Source: Cheiracanthium punctorium (taxonomy: Eukaryota; Arthropoda; Arachnida; Araneae; Cheiracanthiidae). Taken from it: a stretch of DNA of 64,000 nucleotides. The stretch spans positions 186,001 to 250,000 of the forward strand of contig JAWZYV010011900.1 in NCBI GenBank assembly GCA_038373885.1, in the 5' to 3' direction. This document shows positions 1 to 14,600 of the stretch, piece by piece. The first letter of the stretch is position 1. Each line of letters starts with the position of its first letter. The notes under the pieces were generated by a model. The model made no database searches, was not told the DNA's origin, and saw only the letters and a program-made list of their open reading frames with translations. The position numbers were made by a program, and so were the translations under genes.

Positions 1-79
1 TCGCGTGTTATTCGAACTATATTTTATTGCTATCTTTATTCATAATGTACTGTTATTTCTTTTAATCTAATTTGTGACT

Positions 80-778
80 TTAACCCGTTAAATGCATGTT
101 GGTTGCACCGCTAAACAGCCTAATTTCAGAGCTTTCATGCTAAAAAAATACAAGTATTTTAAAATTTCTTATCTCAGTTTGAAAAATTAACATTTATAGT
201 TTCCACAAGACAACAAAATGATATCCCTAAAAAAAATTTTAAACTTTAATTAAAAAAAAATTAAAGCTTTAATTTTTTTTTCATCAACCTGTAAGAAAAA
301 CTTATAATTTGCAGGAAATTTGTTGAAAACATAACTTCTCTCCTGGCATCTGGAAAGACTTGAGAGTGCTGCAAAAATGCTTGCCCTCCGAAAGGTGGAC
401 AGCTGGCTGTGCGGCACAGCCAGCTGTCGTGAAAAATTGTCTCTAGATCTGTGGCACGCGATGAACATTTCGATCATCCACCATCTTGCTGGTAGTTAAG
501 TCGAGCGATGGCAACAGCTGTCCTTTTTTTCAGCATTGGGCAATCTATCCAGCTGTTCTCGCATTCTTCCATTTTTCAGCAGATGTCAATGCTGTTAAAA
601 ATAATCATGACAATTTTTTTTAGGGGAAATGACTTGCAAAAAAGTAAAGGATTCTCGTGCAGCTATGTCACCCGCAACTATTATTATAGAAATCAAATCT
701 ATTCTTAGTGACCGGCAACAGTCAAAACGTCAGAGTTGGGTGTTCCCAGAGCGGGAACACTGCACGTTAAAGGGTTAA
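80..778. mobile_element. TTAA-ended MITE, copy 1 (rearranged)
   Basis: Starts TTAACCCGTTAAATGC and ends GTTAAAGGGTTAA, so TTAACCC termini are inverted and TTAA is the likely target, as for piggyBac-type elements. From about 395 to 778 it is close to copy 2 at 13716-14225, sharing the GACAGCTGGC palindrome, CTCTAGATCTGTGGCACGC, and the right end. The left part differs, so the left foldback arm is lost or replaced. Confidence 0.65.
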
Positions 779-1667
779 AAAAAAATCATTATAATACTTT
801 AGTTTGTTGCACTACTCTGTTGATTTAAAAACAAAACTGTTGCTTTTCCAAAAATCTGACTTGTTTAAGTTGGTTGCATTTATTGTTCTTTCTGTTATGA
901 TAATTTTTTTTTTTTGTGTGTGTGTGTGTGTGTTAGCATATTATCTACACATTTTAAACTTACCCTAATAAAGCATATGGTAACAACAGTCAGTATAATG
1001 TCATAGACTATTCACATTATGACATGTTACACATTTTAACAAGCAACTTCCATAACAATTACATACAATGAAATCTTGTAGGGAAAATTTTGTGTGCTTT
1101 TGTTTGCATTAAAGTGAAAGAAATTATTGGAGTTTATGAATTTAAAAAATGTACCTTCTGTTTTAATATATCGAAACTTGTGCATATATCATGTTTCTTA
1201 AGAGTCCCCCTCGAAAATTTCAGTTTCTAAAACTCATTTTAGCATTCACATTACTCTTTAAGCTGTTAGTAACAAAATATTAAGTATAATGTGGTTTGGA
1301 TGCTTATCTTCTAATGTAGGATTTTTAGTTAAAACCTGGAGTTTTTTTTACCTTTTAAACCTGGAGTTTGTCTATAAGTTTGTTTCCCCCCCCCCCTTCA
1401 ATGGTTGCTTACTGTTACGATACCAAATTGCTGTGATATCACAATAGATAGACGTACAGACTGTAATGTGATCATAAGGTGATATTGCAATTGATTTTGA
1501 AACGTCACTTGACTGTCACAAAGGGTCAAAGTGTTCTAATTATCTAACTGTGTGTTTTACAAAAATATAGTTGCTATATTCTGTTTGACTTGTGCAATTT
1601 GAAAATTAAGTGAAGAAATGTTACTCTTTAATAGTCTTATAATAGATAATTCGGCAGCTTAAAAAGT

Positions 1668-1871
1668 GGCCCATATCCTGGCATATAACCCGCACCAATA
1701 AATTGAAAATATGTCTTATGATAATAATTATCTTTTGTCATGTAATGCATATTTGTAATGTTTATTTATAATTTTCTTATAAGAACCATTTTATATTCGG
1801 CATATAACACACACACGAAAAAATGAAGTAATTTTTTGAAGTTTGTGTTATATGCCGAGATATAGGGCGCA
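1668..1871. repeat. Short inverted-repeat element with hairpin
   Basis: The motif GGCATATAAC occurs near 1682 and 1799 and inverted (GTTATATGCC) near 1846. The 1797-1814 and 1841-1858 arms match at 17 of 18 positions around a 26-nt loop. The outer ends (GCCCATATCC and ATATAGGGCGC) are also roughly inverted, so this may be a decayed MITE related to the element at 34229. Confidence 0.5.
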
Positions 1872-2141
1872 TTGAAAAGATTGGACTTACAGTTTTTATC
1901 AGTATTCACTAAAGTTTTCAAAATTTTGAGTCAGAAGCAAGCAGCTCTGTAAAACACCATTTTATGAAATAATTAAAATAACAAATTTTATTATGTATAA
2001 AGGTTTAAAATAATTTATTTTTAATTGGTGATTTCTCTCTTTGAAAATGGTATATTTATATAAACTTATTAGTAAAATTGACTTTTATTTTTAATTACTT
2101 CTGCTTATTGTATTGTAGCTATATTCTATATTGTATTGTAG

Positions 2142-2302
2142 TTAAACCAGGCATTCCTACAAGCGTTAAAATTATGGATGTGACTGAAACTACTTTGGTT
2201 CTTCGATGGTCACCACCAAAATACATGGATTACCAGTTTATTCCTGGGCTGGAATATTCTATTAAGTATCAACCAATAACACCTTACGCTGGGGAATTAC
2301 AG
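2142..2302 (+). CDS. Receptor exon a: first half of FN3 domain 1
   Basis: Acceptor TTGTATTGTAG, donor CAG|GTAATT. It encodes the A to C' strands of an FN3 fold: a GIPTSVKI start, the conserved Trp in LVLRWSPP, and the core tyrosine in YSIKYQP. It enters in phase 1 and ends on a codon boundary. Confidence 0.85.
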
Positions 2303-5300
2303 GTAATTTTTTTTTTTCCGTTCCGTGATCCTGATATGTTTTTGTCGTAATTTGATATGCCCATAATTGTAAAATTATCTCAAGATTGCTTGCATTGGAT
2401 GTTGCTGATATTCTTATTAGAAGTGCACCAAGCTGTCTGTGATTAAATACTGTAATATAATCTAAAGATTTTTTATAGACCTTATATATCAGGAATAAAT
2501 TTATCAGAGAAGATAAATAAATGAAATTTTGGATATTTGTGCTGGATACTGGATTTTAGAAGTAATTTAGGTTTCTAATATGAATGTTGAATTTAGCATT
2601 AGATTTCTCTGCACCATAACAAGAAAGTATGAAATTTGATTGAACATTTCTGGAAAAGTTAGAATAACTTTGTTATGAAAATTTAGTGGTAACCCAGAGT
2701 GATTAAAAAAAAAAAAAAAAAAAAAGAGCCATCGGCACTTGTACACCTTTTTCTAGAACTGAAACATAAAATTGAATAAAATAATTTGTTCATCAGCCAT
2801 TTAATTAAAAAATCATAGCATTAAAAAATTTTGCAGCTTGCATATCTGTGGAAGGAGTTCTAATAACTGAAGATGCTAAAGTTTAGGAAAATTAAGTTAA
2901 GGAAAATTAGTTTAAGGAAAAACACCTAGCACACAGGAACTTGAGAAAATTCAAGATAATTCTTTCTGAGCTGCACTACATCTTACAATTTAAAAAAAAA
3001 AAAAGCAACTTTTATGAAACTCAAAAAAAAAAAAAAAAAAAAAAAAAAAACCGTTTTAACATTTTGATGACATTGTACGAGTTCTTTGAAATCATACAAG
3101 TTTTTACAGACGACACACTTTGCAAAATTTTCAATTTTTAAGAATTATTTTTTCTAAAAGCTGTATTTGAGGCATGTTTATTACACTGTATATTACATGC
3201 AGTTTGTGGAAAGACATCTTAAAAATTTTCATGTCCTTAATATAATTAGTTTACTGTATTTATGTACCGTAATCATACAATTTTTTCAAACTACAGTCTG
3301 TGGAAATCTGTTGCAACCCTGTAGTTTATCTGTTTATTTTATGTAAGCTGTTATATAACTTGTGTCTGGTCTCTTTTAAACAGGAAGTCCGAAGAAATGT
3401 TTCGCATGGCGATGGTCAGGTTCTTATTGAAAACTTAGTACCCCATACTGAATACCATTTTAGCATTCAGTGTAGATCTACTGAAGTTGATAATGATGAC
3501 TTTTGGAGTCCTTCGGCCACTGCTGTTGAGAGAACTGAGCCAGATGGTATGTTGGTATTAAATAATTTGCAATTTTATAACCAGTGAGCTCAAGGAAACC
3601 CAAGATATGTTTTTAAAATGGAGTTTTCAAAATCTTCTATTGCCTTTCATGCTTGGAATTCCAATTAGTTTTCAGTTTTTTAAAGCTAAGATGTTAGGTT
3701 TTAACTAAAGCTAATGTTGTTTCCTTTTGCAGTTCCTTATTTGGCTCCTGAAATGACACCATCAACATTTGATGTTGAAAATATTTTAGGAAATAGGACT
3801 GTAACTGTATATTGGAAAGTATGTTTTATTTTTTAATATTTTTCAGTATGGAATGTTTTTGTTATTGCTGAGATTTAATGCTAAGTTACCTGCTTGAAAG
3901 TTATATTTTTAAAAAATGTTCATGCAAGTGTTTTGTGATTATTTCTATATGCAGCATATAATTTTATGATTATGCAGATGCAATTATTTTACTGTATTTG
4001 AAATTTTATTTTTTCGTAGTTCTCTTCTCCTCATAGTAGATTTTTAACTGTAAATGATTTTTTAAAAATATATTTTAATTAACTGTCTTCATCCTTCTTT
4101 TATATTCTATTCTTTTTGGGACAATTTATAATCTTAGGTTTGAGGGTGAGGGCTATTGCACAACACTCATTTACATGCATTTGCACTTCGATGTGTCTTT
4201 TAGAATTTTAGAGGAGTGGAGAAAATAATGTAATGCTTTAAATACCTGTTTCTAAAAGCTTTTCTCCTTTGGCAGATATTTTTTTATGTAAAAGCATTCT
4301 ACTAATGCTTTTGTTTCTATTTAAACTTTTAATGCACAGACACATTTTTTAAATTTATCATTTGAAATAGTGTGTAAAATGTAACTTTTTAAGCTACAAG
4401 AAAGACATTGTGGAATAATGCAATGGTGTTTTTTTTTTTAAAACAGGATTATTGATTTCCAATGTCTTAATTTACAAGAAAAATGCCAAGAACAAAAACA
4501 TGTGGAAGAATTAAAAAAATATTTGCATTGGGAATTTCTGAAAGAAATGTTAATGCCATTGAACAAATTTTTGAGAAAAAATAAAATTCCTTTTTAGATT
4601 TTATTTGATAAAGGATTTGCTGTTGACTTTATTTAAATACTAGCTGAAGTACCCGTTTTTCGCAAGGAAATTAATGGACTTTTTGATATAACGATTTGTT
4701 GTGATTACTATTTATTGTAATTAAGAGATATAGCCAAATGGATAGCACGTTATATTGTGTTCAATAATCATGCATACTGAATTTCAAGGCAATCGTTTGT
4801 ACGGTGCAGAAGGCAATGCGGCGTAGCGCAATCTAGTTCAGAGTTTTAGCAAAACAGATACGGCGAAAATATTCTCATTGTTCAAAAACCTATGTATACT
4901 GATTTTCATAGCAACCGTTTAAACGGTCAAGAATTTGGCCTGCTGCAGCAGCATCTAGTGGCGACTTAAAATAATAATGCATTGCAGTGCCATCTAGTGG
5001 TGAGTAACATCAAAAGGAACACAGTTAGAATATATTCTTCGTGCTCAAATGTTTAAGTATAAAAAATTTTATGCTGACTGGTCAAACGGTATAGAAGTTG
5101 ATGCTTTGCAGCGCCATTTAGCGGCAAGTTACAGCAAAATGGATAGTGAAAAATATTCTCCGCATTCTAATATCCGCTTGTACCAAATTTCATCGAAATT
5201 GGCTGGATGATATTCGCATAGCAAACGGCTAAACGGAATAGAATTCGACATTCTGCTGCGCCACCTAGTGTCAAGTTAGAGGGAAAACGGATAGCATAAA

Positions 5301-8300
5301 AACCTTCTCCATGATAAAAGACTTAGGTGAACCAAATTTCATGGTGATCGGTTAAACGGTGCTGGAGTTTTTCAACCTCATACACATATACCAACATTCA
5401 TTTTTATCTATAAAAAGTAAAGCAAGCATTTATTTGAAAAGTGGAGTCTCTTAATACAGCCTCATTTTTTAAGTTATCAACTATAACATGTTTTATTCAT
5501 CGTTACTCCGATGTACTAAATGTGAAGATTTCAATTTTCTGAAATTTGGCAGAATTCCCCCAACTTAAATCAATCTACTCCATTGGGGAGAATTCTGAAG
5601 ATAGATCGCTTGAAATCTCTTAATAACTGCATTATTTCTGCACGGATTATTAAAATTTAACGCTGTATTCTAATAAAACCTATGCACTTGTTTTCAAAAA
5701 TCTATTTCCTTAAGCTCTCAGTAAATTGCGCCAAGCCGAAAACTGTGCAAATCGCTAGAACTCACTTTCTCAAAATCGGTATTTCAGCCATTTTATTTTT
5801 CACCAAACTAAAAAATTTTACATATTAGCCTCGGAAATCTTCAATTCTTATTGTTTTGCCTATAAAACATTTCATTCCTGCTCTGATTTCCCATATTTTA
5901 ATTAAGAAATAACCTTACAAATATAAACTAACAAAAAAAATCATTATTATTCTTTTATTTTTCTCTGAGAATTCAAAACATTTTATTCGGCAAAATCGCC
6001 ACACATGGCAACCACGATGCTTATTTCACACTTTTTTCACTACAGGGGTTACAATTACGGAAAGTTTTCTGCGTGGAGAACATAAAAAATCTTTTAAATT
6101 CCGGGAACGGGTGGACTTTCAAAGTTTTAAAGTGGACTGTCATTTATTCTACATTATTTTACATATCTGTACAAAATTTCAGGCTGATAGGTCCATTTTT
6201 GTGAATTTGTATACTAACGAAATCCACAAACAATCAAACAGAATTTCTTTTTTATTTATAAGATAAATTGTCACGTTTTGGCACGATATTTAGCTATCAA
6301 TTATCAAAAATTGCAAACCTTGTGCGACTTTCAACATTTTATTGACACCCCCCCCCCCCCTCCATGTTATCTGGGAAACACATTTGAAAAGTGACTCGAC
6401 ACGCTAATGTCTGCACAAAAAACCTGATTGAAATTAACAGCACTCTGGGGCTAAAAATTTTGGGGTGGACCGCCCTTATGACTTAGGGGTATGAGATATA
6501 GTTAAATTTATTCTCAGACCTAACGAATATATATATATATAAAATTTCATTAAAATCAATCAAGCCGTTTCGGAGGAGTATGGTGACTAACACCGTGATA
6601 GGAGAATTTTATATATTAGATTTTCCTGTGTCTATCTGCAAAATATTTTTATGAAATTTAGAATGCATTGTGTACACCTCTAATTTCCCTATTTATTTCT
6701 TTTATTGCAGGCAGTTCCACCTCAGTTTGAAAATGGAGAAGGCTTTCATTATGTTGTTCATTTCCATATTCATCATGTTCTTTCGCATTCCCGTATCAAA
6801 CGCGAGACCCATCAACTGAATGTTGGGAATAAAACATTGTACAGTTTTCCTCATTTGGATTCCCACTCTGCATATATATTTAGGATATATGCAGTTAACA
6901 GCATTGGACCTTCAATGAACTCTTCTCATATCATTATAGACAAGGCAGATAAGTGTAAGTCTATTTTTAATGAACATTATCTGTGGCAGTTAAAATTAGC
7001 AAGTACAGTAGAATCCTAAATGCCAGTCTTGTTTGATAAAACTACTGAAAAAAAAAAAAAACCTCTTTTACCAAAGGTATCATCATTTTTACTTTCACAT
7101 TCATAGTACAGTAGAAACCGCTTATCGATGTGTACTTATTCAGTTTGTGCACTCATGCGAGTTTTCTTAAATTAACATATGTAAAGCAATTTTTCATTGA
7201 AAATCTGTGTATTTGATATTCAGTACGTACGAGTAGTTATATACATACAAAATATATGCATTTGTATATCTCTATTTGCTTTGATTGTTAATTTTATAAT
7301 TACTACTTAATGTATAATAATTATGAATAAAAGTAATTATATAGCAAAGTTTATTACGCGTAACTAAGTAGAAAACAAAGCTACCTGATGCTTAGTATGC
7401 ATTGCTACTAAGCTTTACTGCATAAAAACGTTTAATGTAGAAAACGAAAATTTTAACATTGATTATTACGAAAATATAAATCAATTAAATAGAATAATAC
7501 TAATTTATTAAATATTCGAACATATTCACGTAAACATTGTTGCATAATCAGTTGAAGAACTACGTCAATTTTTTCTGTACAACATTTCTTGAAGTATGCT
7601 CAAAAAATTTGATCAGTTAATGCATTTTCAAGACCATTAAAGCTGACATCGATTCATTACTGCCGAGCATTCTCTCGAGATTTCTCAGATAAATTGCAAA
7701 TTTCCTTCTTTTTGGTTTGTTTTTGGATGTATGTGCACTTATGCGGTCAAAATTCCCTTATAAAAACAATTTTTTTTAATGTGAAAAATGTGCACTGTAG
7801 CAGTTTATGCACTTATGACGTGTGTATTTATGTGGGTTAACAAAACATTAGATGCATAGTAGAAAAATTCGGGTTTTTCATATCTTGTGCACTTAAGAGA
7901 TGTGTACTTATATGGTTTCGACTGTACATACAAAAAAATATATAACTACTACAAACAAACAATTCTCTGTACAACCACTAAAAGTTTATATATCACAAGA
8001 CCAAAGATCAGCTTAACCCACTATAACTTGGATTAATGGGACACTATTTTATTTTTTTTAAAGGTGCATGTTTTTTCTTTTTTGAGATGGTTAGTTTGTG
8101 CATACCTGTTGTAATCTGCAGTTGTAAATCCATTTCTGTCCATTAAAGAAATGTTTGGTGTATTATTAATTTATTTAAAAAAATTACCTCTGAATATTTC
8201 ATTTTAAAATAGAGATCTGTGAATGTAATTTCATTTAAAATTTGCAGACCTAAGATTTGTTGAAAGAAGTTGGTGCTTTGAAAATTTCTGCTAAATTGAA

Positions 8301-8632
8301 GGATTTTTAACATTAAGAATTATATTTACATGTAAAGTTATTGATTGCCTTGCATGAATGTCTTTTTATCAAGCTGAAGCATATTTTATGTGAAGTTCCC
8401 TCTGTGATAGCTCAAGAAAACAGCATTATTCATGATTTACTACATAATACGTACATTTATAAACTTGCAAATTGCAGCTGGTGAAATTTAAGTGTGCATA
8501 CTAAGGATTTGTAATATCAATTTAAATGTGTCATTCTTAATAAATATGAAAAGCAAATGAGAAGTTTAATAAATTAAATAAAAATGACAAATTTTATTTC
8601 AATGTATATATTTGACCAAATATCTGGTTTTT

Positions 8633-8669
<37 letters not shown>

Positions 8670-11600
8670 AGGGACCCCCCTAAACAGCAAAGTATACCTG
8701 AATTCATACTTTGTGGCTAGACTGAATGAGTAAACTTTTCCCCATCCTATATAATTGTTGCTTGTATTTGCTAGAAAGCATAAGCATTTGTAATATATTA
8801 TCACTTTTCATTTTAGTATTAGAAAAGCCAAAAGATATCACTGTCATTTCATATGGACAAGGAGAGTTCAATCTTTCATGGAGAGCTTCGAACCAGAGGC
8901 CATATAACTTCACTGTTTATTGGTGCAAGACTGTGAAACCCCGTCCTTCAAAATGCGACGGTCCTCTTGACTGGCTTCACACTACTAAAACAAAACACAT
9001 GTTGCAGCTGCCTGATAAAGATACCAGTTACCAGTTTGCAGTGTCTGCTAATGATGATGGCTACACATCAGGAATGTCCTGGGCATCTTGTATTGTTTAC
9101 TTTAAGGGAGGTATGTGTTATTCTTATTTTCATTTTCCTTTTTAGCATATTTTAAAACAGGGTGTTTACCTGGTTATTATAATTCCCAGAAAGTCAATAT
9201 CTGACCATTCGGGGAGGTCAGAGAAAGTGCCAAAAACTCTGACTTTCTTTTTGCATTGTGAGAGCACAATTTTTTACTATCTTTTTGAGTTTTAAATAGA
9301 TATATATCAGGAGCTAAATTTTCCTTGCAAACAAGTTGATACATTCACAAAATGGCCTTTTTTAAATTGGGGAAACACAAAAGGAAATTAATTTTATTTA
9401 TCTATGCTTGATTTGCTTGAATTAAAAGAAACTTCCGTTGTATTGTATTTAGAATGATCTCATAAGAGAAACTTTTTAAAAAATTTTCACTGCTATGTTT
9501 ATAAAATTCTGAGTAAATTATGGAAATTTTTAATGTGGTGAATATATATATATATAATGTAAATCCTGAGATTTAATAATATCCATTTTATTTTATAAAT
9601 TAGTTAGAAATTGGAAATTCTTAATACAGAATGTGTCAATGCTGGTGATATGTTTTACAAAACAGCTCAATGTAGAATAATCATGGTTGGGATTTACAGA
9701 AAAAAAAAGGGAAATTAATTTTCAAAAACGATTTGTAGGGAAATGACTAGAATCTTTTTGTATACCTATATATATGGTGCTAATAATTTCTAAGAATATG
9801 GAAAATTGCCAGCAAATTCAGAAAACACTTAATACAAAGCATAACAGTTTCTGGGTGTACACTGGTGACTAAAAAGGCAACTTTTGCTTCTAATTTAAAC
9901 ATGAGGTGACTTTTTTGAATAAAAAAGTCATTTTCATACTATTTTCAAGTTTTTGGCTACTTGTATCTTACTCTTAGGTGACTAATTTGAAAATCGGATT
10001 TCGGTTTTTGTCAACTCTTTCCTTTTGTAAGTTGCGATTGGTCATCATCCAACATTTTTTTTTTTTTAATCTTTCTTTCATTTTCTTTCTTTTTTTTTAT
10101 TGTACTATAAAACTAAATGTACTACATGGTCTTTTATATAACACATGAAGTTTTTTAATTTATCATTTCATTCATTCTTTTTTAAATGAAGCTAAATGAT
10201 GCATGTTTATTTCTTAACTACAAAATCCTGCAAAAATGCTACTATTTTGGCAACTAAAATTTAAAAATGGCTACTAAACGGACGACTTAGGTGAGGCTAC
10301 TAATTATACTATTTTTGCCTCCTTACGTTGGTGGATGCCCTGCAGTTTCTGCATAAGAGATTTGCAATGTATCTAAAGTCACTGTTAGTAAAATCATTTG
10401 TATACCTTCAATTTAATGTACAGACGCAGTTTCCTTTGGCATTAGTTGTGAAAAAAAGACCTAAGCCTTTCCAAAACAATTGCATTTTATGATGTGAATA
10501 AAAATTCAAAGCTCTTTAAAAAAAAAGTATAACAAATACTTCATTAAACATGCAGTGCTCTAGTTTGATTTACATTTTAATGGTTTTCAACTATTTCTTT
10601 TATAGTGAAATACAAAGTTCGCAATGTTGGTTTGCAACCTAAGAATGCTACAAGCCTTAAAATCCAATGGTCTTTGGAATGTGAAGCTCAGAAGATAGTG
10701 ATGAAAGAATATGCTATTCAGTATTGTGAATTTTCGGGTCCATGCACTGAAAACTATCAAACTAGGTCTTGTTCGGGTAAGATTTTTCTTATTAGAGTCC
10801 AAATGTGTGAATAGATTGTTCTTACTTCCCACTTGGTTGAATGTACCATGATAATAATTTTGGCATCATCCTGGTGTCCAGACCTAACTTGTAAGATTGT
10901 GTAGGCTAAAAGTATTTTTCTTGTTTTTAGTCTGGTTTAATACAACAGATGCACATGAAAGAATGAACGTTATGCTGTAGAAAAATTAATTTTAAATAGT
11001 TCTTTTCACCAACAGTAACATAACATTTGAATTAAAATTTAGGGATGTATCTTTGCACTGTTACAGATGTTATAGCTATGATGAGAGAGAAAAATCATTG
11101 CTCGGATACATTTATTCATTACAATACATTTTAAAAGCCAATTCTGTTAATCCCCCCAATGCTGATAATGTTTTATAGATGGCTCAACAGCTTTGGGTCA
11201 TCTAAAAGTGAAATGTAATTAATCATACTACAATATTGATAATCCATTGAAAATTGTTAGATGCAATCCTGAAAACAATTGGGGGAAAAAAAAAAGTAAA
11301 ATCTTCTGTAGTTTTCTGCATCACCTCATGTAAAAAAGTGAGATAGCAAAATGAAATGCTGTTACTCTTCATATCGTAGTTTACAGATTTTTAAGTGTAC
11401 TTCGAATAATCATTTCACAAAATTCATTTAACAAAAGATGCTAACCAAGCCTTTTTTTTTTCCCCCTTTGAATTTATAAAATCAACTATTCTTTTAATCT
11501 TTAGCTAATGTATAATATTTGTATTGCAAAGCATCTATTTATACATGGAAAGCATTTTGTTGTGAAATTCTTAATTCTTATTTTTTATTTTTTTAGATTG

Positions 11601-14600
11601 GAAGACGGTAAATGTGAGTGATGTTTCCAAAGAAGACTACATCCTTGGATCCCTCAAGCCATATACATATTATTTGGCATTTATGAGAGTTCACACATTG
11701 AGTGGCTGGAGTGGAAATAGTAACGTGGCTTGTGAAATGACTATGTCTACAGGTATACTTATTTCTCTTTTAAATGTACTATTTGTGCCCAAAGTCTCTT
11801 TATATTTAGAATTATCTGCCACTACAAATGCTTTTAATTCTTAGGATTTGAGTAACTAATTTCTTTTGCAAAATAATGTAATGTCAACTTCCCACCATGT
11901 GGTCAATTAGAAAAAGTATATATATGTAAAGAAATGTGGTGCAATATAAATTTTCATGAAATGTGATTCATTTATTTATTTATTTTTAAAGTATTCTACT
12001 TCCAATTCTAAAAAAAATATTAATAAGAGAATTCGGTCTGTTTGCAAGTATGTTAAATTGAACATTTTTTTCTTGGATTGGTTAATCATTAACATCTGAC
12101 AGATAGAATAAAGTGTTTTTATTGTTTTAAAAATAAAATTCACAAATAATTGAATAAAAAAATACACAGTTTATACAAATTTTAGCTGTAACATTTCTTT
12201 CACTCATCAAAATATCTTAAAAACATTTTATTTCATGTCATTATTTGTTAACTTGCAACTTTCTGCCTTTGGGTACAACCCCGTATATTTTGCTCAGTAA
12301 ATTGCTCATAAAATTTAGTGAAAACTAACTTCAGAATACAGTCAATGCTCGTTTTTATGAACTCTTGAATTTTTACGGACTAGCAAGTAATCCTGAATAC
12401 ATTCATATTGACAATTTTATGAATTATTTAAGTGATCCCCACAGTTCATGAAAATGAGCATCGACTGTATGTCTTAAATGCTATGGAAATTGGTGTGATT
12501 GGTTGCAGGTTAAAATTAATACATTTTAAAAGTAAAGCATCTTGATGTTTGAATGATTTTGTTATTATTTCTTATTGCTGTTGTTGATAGCTGTGTGGAA
12601 TGGCCAAAAATTTTAAAGAAATTGAAATTCCTTCTTCAGCGCTTTTTGTGATAAAGCTTGCAGTCTTCATTTTATTCATTGATTATTCCTTGCTATTCAA
12701 GACTTGATTTATTACACTAGAGTGCTATTAGTTTCAAACTTCGAGAATGTGTTGACAATTTCACAAAATTGTATTACTCAGTTTTCAAAGTATATTCATT
12801 TTGCCAATTTTTTGGTAACCTTAAGATCGAAAAAGTGAACAAAAATGCGACTCATTAAATAAGAAAAAATGGGGACATAAAATTTCTTGCTTCGATTTAA
12901 TCAACGTATTGCTTGAATTTGATAAAAGAGTAGAAAGAAATTACTTTAAATAAATCTGTAAATCTGTAATGAGCCCCTTAAAAAGTCCTCCAACCCAGCC
13001 TCCCCAAGGTGCCGTTCTTCATCAAGGCATCTAGGTGAGCGACCAAGCTCAGACTGATGCCCATCGTGTAGGCTAGCCATAACACAAAATACACTTAAAT
13101 AAACGATCCTGTATTATGATATACTTTCCAACATAATGAAACAAGAAAAACACATGGGTTGTGATACTTTTCAGCACAAAGACACAAAAAAGGAGGTGGG
13201 TGGCAAAGAATAGATTAGAATTTAAGTGTTCTGTTAAATATAAAAAATTTAAAATATGAAAGTATTTGAGTTTCTATTTTTTACATTTTCTCATATGCAT
13301 TTACTTTCTTTTTCTTTTCAGCTCCTAGCGATACACCTCAAAATGTAAGCATTATCAATGTTGATGGGAAAGATATTTCTCTATCTTTCGAGCCACCCAA
13401 AGTTCCTAATGGGGTAGTATCCAGATACATTGTGTATTACAATAGAACAGAAGATGGCACATCACACCAAAAAGTGTTTAGAACAAAAGACCTCCATCCC
13501 AAAGGCTCAGCTTTCACCATTCACTTGGCTGATTACATGACTTACTACACTAATTATTCCATAGAAATAGAAGCTTGTGTGGATCAAGCTTGCTCAGGGA
13601 AATCTCCACCACAATATGCTTTTACGAGTATTTCAAGTAAGTGCTTGATTTGTATTTTTTAAATCTAGTTTTCTGATTTCTTTTGGGTTTTTTGTTCATT
13701 TCTCCTAAAAAGATTTTAACCCCTTGAGGCGCAACCCTTTCCCAATGCTGAAAAAAGGGCAGCCGTAGCCATCGCTCGACTTAACTACTAGCGAGATGGC
13801 GGACGATTGAAACGTTCATCGCGTGCCACAGATCTAGAGACCCTTCTTTGAGGACAGCTGGCACAGCCAGCTGTCGTCAAAAAAGGGTCTCTAGATCTGT
13901 GGCACGCTATGAATGTTTCGATCGTCTGCCATCTTGCTGGTAATTAAGTCCAGCGATGGCAACGGCTGCCCTTTTTTCAGCATTGGGCAATCTGTCCATC
14001 TGTTCTCGCATTCTTCCATTTTTCAGCAGATGTCACTGCTGTTGAAAATAATCATGACCATTTTTTTTACGGGAAAGGACGTTCTAAAAAGTAAAGGAGT
14101 CTCGTGGAGCTCTGTCACCCGCAACTATTTTTATAGAAATCCAATCTATTCTTCGTGACTGGCAATAGTCAAAACGTCAGAGTTTGGTGTTCCGAGAGCG
14201 GGCACACTGTGCTTTAAAGGGTTAAATATTACTGAGCTCCCCTGAGTCCATGGTTGCGAAGGCATGATTGGACAGCTCAGGCCTTGGCCCCACAATGGGC
14301 TGTTGTGCTAATGTTTAACTTTAACTGGCTTACTCAGGCATTTACTCCCTAATTCACACTTGGTTATTATTGCTTCTCAATAAAATGATTTTTTTAAGGC
14401 AGTGTTATAATTAAATAAAAGTAACTTTGTGTAAAACACACTTGTGTATTAGCCCACTGCTCACACACCCCTTTTCAAATAATAATATAATATTTAATGA
14501 ATTCCTTTTGATAAATATTGATTGTTAAAAATTATTTCCATGTACATTCAATTTTAGTACTACTGTTTATTACAGATATAAGAAGTTAGGGAAACTGAAA

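Larger units (their letters stand above)
1..2141. other. Intron upstream of the first visible receptor exon
   Basis: No exon is visible. It contains a TTAA-ended foldback relative (80-778), a TG run near 917-931, a C homopolymer near 1387-1396, and a motif-repeat element (1668-1871). Small ORFs here are chance. Confidence 0.6.

Noticed and set aside
9161..10345. Possible MITEs (AACAGGGTGTTTACCTGG; CTGGGTGTACACTGGTG ... GGATGCCCTGC)
   Set aside because: Only weak terminal matches and no target duplication, so not listed as elements.
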